NCBI RefSeq assembly: GCF_963678635.1 | Contig: NC_087062.1 | Coordinates: 6,686,193-6,746,192 of the forward strand | DNA length: 60,000 bases | Direction of reading: 5' to 3' | From: Symsagittifera roscoffensis | Lineage: Eukaryota; Xenacoelomorpha; Acoela; Convolutidae | Shown: positions 12,779-22,900 of the stretch, piece after piece | How positions within the stretch are numbered: the stretch's first letter is position 1 | Layout of the letters: the number at the start of each line of letters is the position of its first letter | Program-made: the position numbers and the translations under genes | The notes under the pieces: model-generated | Seen by the model: only the letters and a program-made list of their open reading frames with translations | What the model was told of the DNA's origin: nothing | Databases searched by the model: none

Positions 12779-14859
12779 GTAACAAAATGCTGAAATAACC
12801 TGACGCTAATAATGGAGGTAAATAAACCAGCCGAAGTATAAACCAACCGAAAATGTGCAGAGTGTATAAACCAGCCGAAAAGTTTCATCTTATGAATGAA
12901 ATTTGCATAACTCCCGTAACTGTTACATAATTGTTGCATAACAATTATATAAGACTTATGTATTTTCTGCTGGTTGATACTTCCACTGGTTTGTATGCCA
13001 CCGCTTATAATATCCTTGAATGGTTGACCTAAATTGTTAAAAACGTGAACCTATAGTGATGCTCAGGCGCGGATCTAAGATTTTCTCGAGTAGGGGAATA
13101 TCAAAACCTTTTTTATCGACTTTTCTTAGCTCACAAGTGATTTTCCAAGCTCTCCAACACATTAAAGATTACATTTTACCCCATTTATCTGCCTTCTGGA
13201 CAAATTGCTTAAGTTTCTGGAAGCTTGGCTAGTTTGTTTTTCGGTGCACGGCTCGCTCTTTACAACTTAATGTATTTTTTAAGACATTTTATCCAAGAGG
13301 GAAAGACCAACTTACGAGCTGTTCAGCTCTTTAAGGAGAATAGCTATTGTGACCTGGTTAAGAATTACATGTGCCTATAGATAAATTTTGAAATTTCTCT
13401 TTGATAAAAAGAGGTATTCTGAAAATGTATGGGATCGGATTTTTTTAATTATTTGAAAAAAATTTGACGCTTTGGAAAAATTTTTCACTTTTTTCTAAAA
13501 TTTACTTTTTCTCAAAAACTACTCTGCTGATTTTCAAAAAAATGGCACCAATGGGAATTCCGCCTACTCCCCTGGGTGACTGATTTCTCATCTGATCTCT
13601 TTTCACCGTATCCCACTTTCTACAGCCTTCGAAAAATGCGTGGGTGTCAGTTTTGTTCCATATTTTTGGATTTTATACATTTTCTCGAAAACTACCCTCC
13701 CAAATCTCAGATTTTGGTTTCAATGGATAGAACAGGTTGTGCGAAGCCCCCCAGCCTTAGCGGCTACGCCCAAGTTTTTTCTACTCAAAAAGTTATGGCC
13801 CTCGGAAAAGTCAAGTTTACGATTTTTTGACCGTTTTTTGAAACTTTTCAACTTTTCTCGAAAACTATCATTCCAAAGTTGAGATTTTGGTTTCAATGAG
13901 TGGAACGGGTTGTGGAAAACTCCGCTGCATAAATTATTACGCCTAATTTTTTTACACAAAAAGTTATGACCCTCGGAAATGTCAAATTTTCGATTTTCTT
14001 ACTATTTTTTAAAACTTTTCGACTTTTCTCAAAAACTACCCACCCAAATCTAATGAGCAACGTTTTTAGCATCTTTCAACCTAACATGCTCTTGTAATCA
14101 CTTCAATATTTTAAAATTCTTGATTTTCTCGGAGGTTATTCTACCAAATCGATCTCAAAAAAATTCACTCCTAGTTAGTTTATAAGAGAACCAACTAAGG
14201 TTTTGGGTGAAGCCCAGTTTTTGAAATTACCCTTGCCCTTCCGCATCAGTACAAAAAAATCAAAAATTATCAAACAGGTATTTCCAGCTTTAGCTGGCCT
14301 CTAGTAAGTTAAGAGTCTAGAAGTAAAAGTCTATTTCGTAAACGTTGCAATCATTATGAAATCAAAATTCGTGATCTTGTAGATGCTGGTTGCCAAAGAT
14401 CCCATGTCTACACGCTTCACCTCTTTTTCTTCGTTCTCTGTCCGTGAATTTTCCTGGGCCCAGAGGCGACGCAGTTCCAGGACTGAAAATCCAGTCGCTT
14501 ATACGACAAGACGACTACAAACGTCTTCTTCGCTCTCTGTGCAACAAGCAGAGCGAAACAACGTGACTATACAATGCCTGCTTTGTTTGTTTCGTCTTTT
14601 TAAATCGGCTGTCAAGTTTGTTGCAAACGAATCACCTGTTTAATGGCTTGTGTGTAGCGGTGAACTTGACTGGGAAGCCCGAATTGTTTTTTAGGAGAAC
14701 TCAAGCATTTCTTTTGAGAATTCAAGCAAACAATTGCTCGAATTTTCTTATGTAGGTCGTTTTGGACTAGAAAAAAAACGTCATTAATTTTAAAATATTG
14801 CCTATCCCTGGTTATCAGTTCAGCGCAAAAAAAAACTCTGTTCGCTTGTATTTGTATAA
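12779..14859. other. Intron segment left of the retroelement
   Basis: There are no exons here. A hAT-like non-autonomous end is visible at 13064 (CAGGCGCGGATCTAAGATTT), resembling the ends at 39584 and 44823; its right end was not found. A tandem array follows at about 13600-14050. A 261-base open frame at 14383 has no family resemblance and is not called. Confidence 0.55.
13600..14050 (+). repeat. Tandem array, period about 172 bp, about 2.5 units
   Basis: The phrase TCTCGAAAACTA(C/T)C followed by GATTTTGGTTTCAATG recurs at 13686, 13859 and, in degraded form, 14030, spacings 173 and 171. Each unit also has AAAAGTTATG(G/A)CCCTCGGAAA. The units are diverged, so this is an old array. Short open frames in it come from the absence of stops in the repeat and are not genes. 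Confidence 0.75.
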
Positions 14860-14863
14860 CTAG
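14860..14863 (+). repeat. Target-site duplication (CTAG), left copy
   Basis: CTAG directly precedes the 5' LTR and recurs directly after the 3' LTR at 33781-33784. A 4-bp duplication fits Ty3/gypsy-type integration and shows that both ends belong to one insertion event. Confidence 0.9.
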
Positions 14864-15273
14864 TGGAACCTGATCTAAACTACATTTTATGATTGGATAA
14901 TTTAGATATTTTACCAATGTAAAGTATTTAATATTAACCAATCATGATCCATCTAACTAACAACCCACTTATTTGTAAGTGCTGAAGTTACTTGTAATTT
15001 CAGCACCAGAGAGATTTGAATTTAACTTAGAAATTAGTTGGACTCTCCCGAGCACTTCAGCAGCCGCAATAAACCAGTATACCCTAGATCTATTGAGCCT
15101 AGCAGAGACTAGTTAAACAACCTGAGACTAGATAGTATAAGAGTAAGATTAGGATCGGTATTAGACTAAGAAGTTGCACGAATCTATCCGGCCGAAAATA
15201 AGATAGCGTGACGAGCAGACGGTGTACCCTATCCGAAATTACTCTATGAGTTAACCACTTCGGTCATAACTCA
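14864..15273 (+). repeat. 5' LTR of the 18.9-kb retroelement
   Basis: The LTR is 410 bp, begins TGGAACC and ends AACTCA (TG...CA). It is identical to 33371-33780 except for C at 15228 against T at 33735. An AATAAA polyadenylation signal lies at 15068-15073, which would place U3 and R before it and U5 after it. I do not see an unambiguous TATA box. Near-identity of the two LTRs means the insertion is very recent. Confidence 0.96.
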
Positions 15274-15275
15274 TC

Positions 15276-15293
15276 TGGTGCGACCATAAGTCT
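15276..15293 (+). promoter_or_regulatory. Primer-binding site for minus-strand DNA synthesis
   Basis: TGGTGCGACC starts two bases after the 5' LTR. TGG is the complement of the tRNA CCA tail, as expected of a tRNA-primed element. I could not assign the tRNA with confidence. Confidence 0.8.
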
Positions 15294-15360
15294 CGAACAA
15301 GACCTTAATAGCTTAGAATTAACCAAAATAGATTAGAAATTAGACAAAAACATTTACAAA

Positions 15361-15594
15361 ATGTTATACGACAATAATTTAATCGAAATGTCTCTACGAC
15401 TCAATAGATCAGAGCCAATATTCCGAACCATAACAGAACTACCCGGAATTGGAAGAAGACCTCGAACCAGAGACGACATACGACAAAGTAGAAACTTGCC
15501 ATATAGCTATATGATAGTTAGGCAAAAACCAGAACAAACTTTTATATTTAGAATACTACTGGCAATGAATTTAGATTTTCATTTGCAAACATAA
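15361..15594 (+). CDS. Possible small leader protein, 77 aa
   Basis: This is the first ATG frame after the 5' LTR. The product would be basic (several Arg) with no cysteines, membrane segment or known motif. Nothing shows that it is translated. It may be a leader uORF that lowers initiation at downstream frames, or chance. I give it because it is the first ATG a scanning ribosome would meet on the genomic RNA that opens a frame of this length. Confidence 0.3.
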   Translation: MLYDNNLIEMSLRLNRSEPIFRTITELPGIGRRPRTRDDIRQSRNLPYSYMIVRQKPEQTFIFRILLAMNLDFHLQT

Positions 15595-15925
15595 AACCTT
15601 GAAGTTAATCTTCAAAATCATTTTAGGCGCTAAACAAAATTATTAATATACAATAACGATTGATAAAAAGATCTAAGATCGTTTTCCTAAAATTCTGCAG
15701 TAATATACAAAACATGTTTGAAAAATATTTATTGAAAAATAAAAAATAAAAATTAGTAGCATGACAATAAATGGTTAGTAATCATAAATCATCCTGTTGT
15801 TCCAGCTCCATCATCTAAAACATAACAGCAATCATAAACCAACTAATATCATCAAAACACTAAATCTTTCCTTTACACACATTTAAAAATTTATTAAAAC
15901 TTAAATTCACTTAATTTTAAAACCA

Positions 15926-16010
15926 GATCATCAAGGCTTATCCTTGGATCTTAAATCATTTTCTACTTAATTAAATTTCAAATTTGATCATCAAGGCTTA
16001 TCCTTGGATC
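15926..16010 (+). repeat. Two 25-base self-complementary direct repeats in the leader
   Basis: Identical copies occupy 15926-15950 and 15986-16010. Within each, GATC...CAAGG at the left pairs with CCTTG...GATC at the right around a CTTAT loop, so each copy can form a hairpin. Tandem identical hairpins in a retroelement leader suggest a packaging or dimer-linkage signal. That function is inferred. Confidence 0.75.
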
Positions 16011-16527
16011 AAACAGAACAACTTTGTTCTCCCCCACCCACTTAATTAGTGTCTAACGACCTCAAACGTCGATTCACTACCCAACCCTTTCTAAAGACCC
16101 AAGACTAATAGAAATTTTTAAACAAAACTAATCATTCAAATTAGGATAAATAGTGAAGAACTTCGGTTATTCATCCTTCACTTGACCCCCCCTCTTACTA
16201 GACCCAGGATAAATCTTAGACTTAGTAAGTTTAAAATAGTATCTAACGAACTACTCGCGTTCTAATTATACCTGAACCTTGTGGATCGATTTACTATTCT
16301 CCAACCCTTGAACACAATCACTACCCCTAAGTAAGATTAAGTAAGTTAACACCTTAACTTATACTAGCCACGAGAAAGTAAAAAATCATTCTTCGGAATC
16401 GATATACTTTTCTCTCCAACCCTGAACAAACAGACCCAGGTTAAGCTAACCAAAAAATCGTAAGAACTAACAGTTTAGGAAAATAGAAATCATTTAACAA
16501 CCCTTTGCATCCGTCATTCTAAACCTT

Positions 16528-16995
16528 ATGTCATTTAAAAACCTAGGAAATAAACAAACAATCGTTTTACACAATTGTGAAATAGATAACAAAAAATACG
16601 ACCTTGTAATCACACCTCATACACAAACAGTTGGATACATTCGAACAAAACGACAAACACTAAAGAGAAAAATAATAACTAAACAAAGACAAATAACACG
16701 AAAAAGATTTTCAAAAAATCGAAACGCATTTTCAGAATCAGAAACCAACAGTTTAGACGAACTTTATAAACTAAAAGAATCAATAGATAAAAATTGCCCA
16801 ATTCACGATCAATTATATTTCTCTGACTCAGAAACAACTTCAAATTCATCACAAAGAGGAAAAAGAAGAATAAAAAAGCAGTACAAACACAAACCAGTAC
16901 ATTTATACAATTGGAATCAACCAATTCGACACATTAATAATTACATATTAACAGTAATCGAACGAAAAAATGAGCTCAACGCACACTCCAGGTGA
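16528..16995 (+). CDS. ORF0: basic 155-aa protein ahead of Gag-Pol
   Basis: This is an ATG-initiated frame of 155 codons whose end overlaps the start of the Gag-Pol frame by 26 bases (Gag-Pol ATG at 16970, ORF0 stop at 16993-16995; Gag-Pol is in the +1 frame relative to it). The product is Lys/Arg-rich (RTKRQTLKRKIITKQRQIT near residues 34-52; GKRRIKKQYKHK later) with a Ser/Glu/Asp segment between, and has only two cysteines and no zinc knuckle. It shares the A-rich, G-poor codon bias of the rest of the element, which supports it being coding. I recognise no family. A nucleic-acid-binding accessory role would fit the charge but is a guess. Reinitiation or a +1 shift into Gag are both possible from the overlap. 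Confidence 0.55.
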   Translation: MSFKNLGNKQTIVLHNCEIDNKKYDLVITPHTQTVGYIRTKRQTLKRKIITKQRQITRKRFSKNRNAFSESETNSLDELYKLKESIDKNCPIHDQLYFSDSETTSNSSQRGKRRIKKQYKHKPVHLYNWNQPIRHINNYILTVIERKNELNAHSR

Positions 16996-19900
16996 AGAAA
17001 CTCCAGATGATGATGAAATCTTTCCTTTTATAGTAGACGCAGATACTGATAGAGGACAACACATATTTTGTAAAAATTTACTCGTAAATTTATTTGAACC
17101 CGGAATTAGTCCATGTAAAACAGAGTTCCCAGATGTAAAAATCAAAAGACAAATCATAGACCACTACTTAAAAGATATATGCAACATAACACAACAGTAT
17201 GGAATCTACTCCATAGAATTCACCTCACCAAACCATAATAATAGAAAATATACAATTCAAACAGACGACCTTGATTTAGAATTTTCAAAAGTTTTTTCAG
17301 AATATATAAAAAGCATCCAATATCATAACTCACAAAGAGCAAACTCCATATTCACCAATGAAGTTTTCGCAATAATATATAGTTATATTTCGATATTAGA
17401 AAACGAAATCCCAATAACAAATGTCTCACCGACAGAAACATCTAAACATTTAAGAGTACGACATGAAATCACACTACTCTCTAGTTATTTAAACATCATT
17501 AAAGAAAATTTCACGAAAGACGACGTTTCACAACATACAAAACACGATCTACAAAAAATTTTGGCATGGTTCATAATAGATTATTTCACACACAATATTG
17601 ATTTAATTGCACAAGCAAGAAAAAATTTTAGACCCCAAAACTCGAACGATGATACCGCTATCACAGAACAATCAGATTATGTTTGGGACCCCGAATGGTC
17701 TCATCCCGCATTTATAAGCTTCCCACAATCAATCTCAAGTCAAGCAATAAGTACGATATCTTACATAAGAGATTATGTAAGAGTAATACCATTAACCATT
17801 GATGCAACACCATTAAACTATAATACATTTTTGCCCGATACACAAAATAATAGTTTAAACTCTACAGTTATACACAATGAAAACCTCAATGGAACTAGGA
17901 ATCTTACTCAACAAGATATCCAGACACCATCACACTTCATAAATGAAGAAATTGTACACACAACAACTACACAACAAAGTATTTCACCAATACGCCCAAA
18001 TTTGACAACACCAAGAAATACAAATCCTTCACAAACACAGGTAACCTTACAATCAACCGTTAAACCTTCGGTTGCCCCTAAATATTCACATATGGATTAC
18101 CAAACATACAGACCCATGACAATACCATCAAAAACACGCAAAACATTCACTAGAAACAACTTTACAGACCATAATTATAATTATACACATCCATCAAAAA
18201 CATATAACCAACCACAAAGAAATTTTAACCAATATACAAGATCTCGAAATTGGGATAACCCAATGACCCAACCTAATTCAATAAATTTCCAAACAAATCC
18301 TCCACAGGATCACAGTGAAAATTACCCATTTTTTCAACAAAATAAAAATAAAAAACAGACATCTTATCAAATGGATTATTTATCCTCAGATGATGATTTC
18401 TTACAACCAGATATATTTGCACCAAATACTCAAGAATATCGTAGACAAGGAATACAGAGAACACGTACAAATCATAGAAATTTTTCTCCACAACCAATAG
18501 ATGCACAACATCAACAACCAATTCAACAACAAAATCTAATTAATACACAATCCTTTCAACCAATTCAACAACAAAATCCAATGACTGCACACTCGTATCA
18601 AGCATCACAAATGCAAAATGAAATACCACTCCCATATTATCTCCAACAACATGAAATAACAAGAAACCAACTTTCAAATTTTTCTCAAATGCCAAATGCA
18701 GCAGAATCATTACAAATGACAATGAATCCATACCTTATGGGTGGATCATCAATAACATCAAACAAATCTTTAATGGTTTTCACAGGAACAGACCCTGAAT
18801 ACTCTGTAGAAGATTATTTAAATGCAGTAACAGCAAACCTGATTTTAAATATTGGACCTGAACCAATTAATACGCCACTACATCAAAACTGGATACATCG
18901 ACGCACAGCGTTAATACAAACAACCTTAGATGGCGCAGCCCAAAAATGGTTTTCAGTACTACCTCTAGAAATAAAATCAAACTGGAAAAGGTTTACACAG
19001 GAATTTTCAAAAATGTTTGACTCCGAAAGAAACAAACAACAACAAAGAGTTTTATGTAATGAAATTCGCAGATTACCAAACGAAACCATCAAGCAAATAG
19101 CAGTACGAATCGAAACACTAGTTCGAAAAGCATATTCATTAAATACACATGACTATAAAAACACAAAGATGACAGAAATCTTAATGATGACCTTAACACC
19201 ACAATTAAGGAAAATAGCAATAAAAAAGAGAGCATCCCATCCTTCTTCAATTCGAGAACCCGATTTAGATTTTCGAAAACTAGTAGACAAATTAGAACAA
19301 GCAGAAATCACGATGAAACTAGAAGAAACGGAAAATCTGAAATTACAATACGTTAACAGAATTGAAACGACTCCCACTAATATTAATAATATACAGGAAT
19401 CAGAGACAGACCTCGTTGAAAAAATCACTGAAATACTCAATATTTATGAAAAGAACCCGAACTTTAAAGGCAAACCATCTTTCAAAAAATGGTGTAATTA
19501 TTGCCGACGATACGGACATAGTATTTCCGAATGTAGACAAAAACAGCAAGACAATCAAAATAAACCTCAAAAATATAAAGAACCAAATAAATCATTCTAT
19601 CAATACATGAAAAAAGATCAAAATCTACCGAACAAAACAGTCTACAGCAACAACAGTTCAGGAAAACCACTCCCGAACAATACAAATTATACAAGAAATC
19701 AATCACCATATAACTCAAGTTATAGAGGAAGATCACCAGAACGAAGAAACACGAATAATTCATCACAAAATCACTACAATAGACCAAATAGTCGAAATAA
19801 CTACTCCAGATCAAATTCAAATACACAACGATTTGTTTCTAGATCTAATTCCCAATCAAGAAATAACTACTATCCAAACAACCAATCACGAAATTCATCA

Positions 19901-22900
19901 TACAATAGGAATAGAAACTACTCCTATAATCGAAATAGAAGTTATTCAAACAACCGAAACCAGAATTACCCGAACAGTCAATCAAGGAATAACTCATATA
20001 ATAGATCGAACTATAACAGACCAAACAATAATTACCAAAACAGATCGCGAAATAATTCACAAAATCGACACTCAAGTTATAATAATCGTTATAGAAATTA
20101 TTCCCAATCACCACACCGGAATAATAATAACTATAATAATTCTAATAATCGCCACAGAAGTAGTACACCTAAACATCAAAGACATATTAATCAAGTACAA
20201 TCTAACCCAGAAACAACATCAGACCCTCCAGGTATTGATGACACAGTAACTGACACGTTACAACTCAATCAAATAAACTGTACATCATCAGATTCAGAAA
20301 GTGATACTGAAAACACTCTTTCTATCAATATGATAAAAGTCGAAAATGACTATGAATCTGTCATATATGAACAACCCTTTTCATCACACATATATGAAAA
20401 TCAATCAGAATTTCTTCAAAATTATTACACTACACCCATAAATTCCACACCAACGACGCAAGAAACAAATGAGATTAACACTACAAATCAAACCAATAAA
20501 AATACCAAAACAAAATGTTTGAATACAAACCACATTTATCAAAATATACAAAAAGAACAACCCAAAGAAAAAATTTGGACAATACCATTTCTCTTAGAAA
20601 GCCCAAGAAACAAAGAATTTCAACCACCAGACCTTGAAATAGATTTTTTAATTGATTCAGGAGCAGAATCAAACATAATAAACATCCCCACATGGAATGA
20701 AATAAAAACCTTACACCCAAAGCTAACACCTCTTGAAACCTCCAGCAAACTAGCAACAGCACAAGGATCAACATTGATAAACTACGGAAAAATCCAATTA
20801 TTTCTCCTCCCCACCAGAACAATGGAACAAAGCAAAATTTTAAATAAGCCATTTAAACAAATATTCCATATCACTGATATTAAATATAATATCATTGGAA
20901 TACCATTTATTTCGAAGTATATACCAACAATTAACATACTAAATAGTAAAATATTAATCAAAGATAAATATACAAAAACAAAAGAAACATCCTTAACATT
21001 TTTTCAAAGATTAAATAAACAACCACCATTCTTTTCAAAATTCTACCCGATATTTAACCAACAAAGAAAACACCTAAAACCACTATCAGGAAATATCTAT
21101 AATTTTTCAATCAAACAAGTTCACCAATATGATAAAGAACAAAACAAACAAAAATTTTATATGTCAGAATTTGAATTCAAACCTATTCACAAATTTTTCA
21201 AAATCACAATCTCATCCATAAAATATTTGAAAAATTCGAATTCCGATATCATTTCCTTACATGTCTATAACAACACACCTTACCAAGTAACATTACCTTT
21301 AGGACTTTTAGGATATTGTGAAACCAACGCTACAATATCACCAATACACGAAAAAGCCTATCGCGTAAATAATATACTCCAATTACTAGATATTTGCCAA
21401 TCTACAATTCTTAATGAAGAATTATCTATAAATAATATAATAAGTAACGAAAACAGAAATACGGATTATTTCACAAAAACTCCATATTTCAAACCTACAT
21501 TCAACATAAGTAACTACACAGAGGACCAACAAAAATTTTTAACAATGTTTAATTTCCAACATTCACAAATAACACAAGACGAATTCGAAAAGTTAGCCAA
21601 ACAGCTAATTGAATATTCATCAGTCTATGCAACATCAAAATTCGATGTTGGAAAAATCAGTTCATCACTACATCTCCCGTTAAAACCAGACGCAGTTTTC
21701 AAAAAACAGAGAGCAAGTAAAGTACCAATTCACTTACATGATAAAGTGAACAGATTACTCGATATTTTAGAACAATACAACATTATATCACCAGTTAATA
21801 AAGAAGAACAACCAAAAGGCAACACATTTATCAACCCCGTTATCATTCTAGCTAAAGGAGAATCATTAAAAATCGTTCTCGACGCTAGATACCTCAATTC
21901 ACTCATAGATGAATCAAAATGTAATTGGCCCATTGAACCAATACAAGTTATTTTAACAAAAATAAACGGCAAATACTTTACAACCGCCGATATGAATAGT
22001 GCATACAATCAAATGCCACTAGATGAACAATCACGACGTTTAACACAATTTGTTATCGGAAACCAACAATATGAATTCAACCGCTTATTCTACGGAATAT
22101 CCATAGGACCAGCAGCATTTTCAGCTTTTATGAGCAAAATTTTTAGACCACTAATACTCAAGAAAAACGCAATCACCTATTTAGACGATGTTTTTATGCA
22201 ATCACAAACAAAAGACGAGATGTTCAATGTTTTAGAAAAATATCACCAAATACTTCAGAACGAAAATCTGAAGGCCGCCCCCGATAAATCCCACTTCTTT
22301 TTGACAAGAGTTAAATTCTTAGGACATAATATAGAAAGAAAAACAATCACTCCATTGAAATCACGCATTGACGCTATTCAAAAACTTCAACCACCAACAA
22401 ATAAAAAGAAAATCCAAGATTTTCTTGGAATGTTAAACTTTTTAAGTAAATATGTTTATAAAATGCAATTATATCTACGACCATTTTATAACATCCTTAG
22501 ACAACAAAATAATTTTGAATGGAACACAGAACATCAAACACGATTTGAAGAAATAAAGAAACTTTTAACTGAACAAATTTCAAACACAATTCCAGATTCA
22601 AATCAACCATTTTATGCAATGTGCGATGCTTCGAACTTTGGCATCGGTGCAGCACTATTACAATCACATAATGGTACAAATAAAATGAACCTCATATCAG
22701 CAAATTCTCGATTATTCACTCAAGCAGAGCTACGACTCTCAACTCTAATGAGAGAATGTACAGCCATAATATATACACTGACAGAATATGAATTTCTGAT
22801 ACTTGGATCAAAACATCCAACAGTTCTATTCACAGACCATAAACCAATCATCTTTCTCTTTACACAAAAATCTAACCCAAACCACCGAGTTTACAGATTT

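Larger units (their letters stand above)
15294..16527 (+). other. Retroelement 5' leader
   Basis: About 1.2 kb lie between the primer site and the first long frame. Features seen: a 77-codon ATG frame at 15361-15594 (described separately); two 25-base direct repeats at 15926 and 15986, each self-complementary; an AGTGAAG...CTTCACT stem near 16153-16183; and GTAAGT/GTAAGA donor-like sites near 16226-16345. A long structured leader would be the natural place for packaging and dimerisation signals and a splice donor for downstream frames. These roles are inferred. Confidence 0.6.

Noticed and set aside
13576-13959. Overlapping open frames on both strands
   Set aside because: They lie in the 172-bp tandem array and repeat with it.
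16970-16995. A minus-one frameshift between ORF0 and Gag-Pol at the A run near 16964
   Set aside because: Gag-Pol is in the +1 frame relative to ORF0, so a minus-one slip would enter the wrong frame.
19833-20249. A 138-codon plus-strand frame inside Gag-Pol, Ile/Thr-rich
   Set aside because: It coincides with the Asn/Arg/Ser repeat tract of Gag-Pol and its openness follows from that codon bias.
20481-20852. A 123-codon minus-strand hydrophobic frame opposite pol
   Set aside because: A-rich coding strand gives T-rich, hydrophobic frames on the other strand. Several similar antisense frames occur along the element with no conserved feature.
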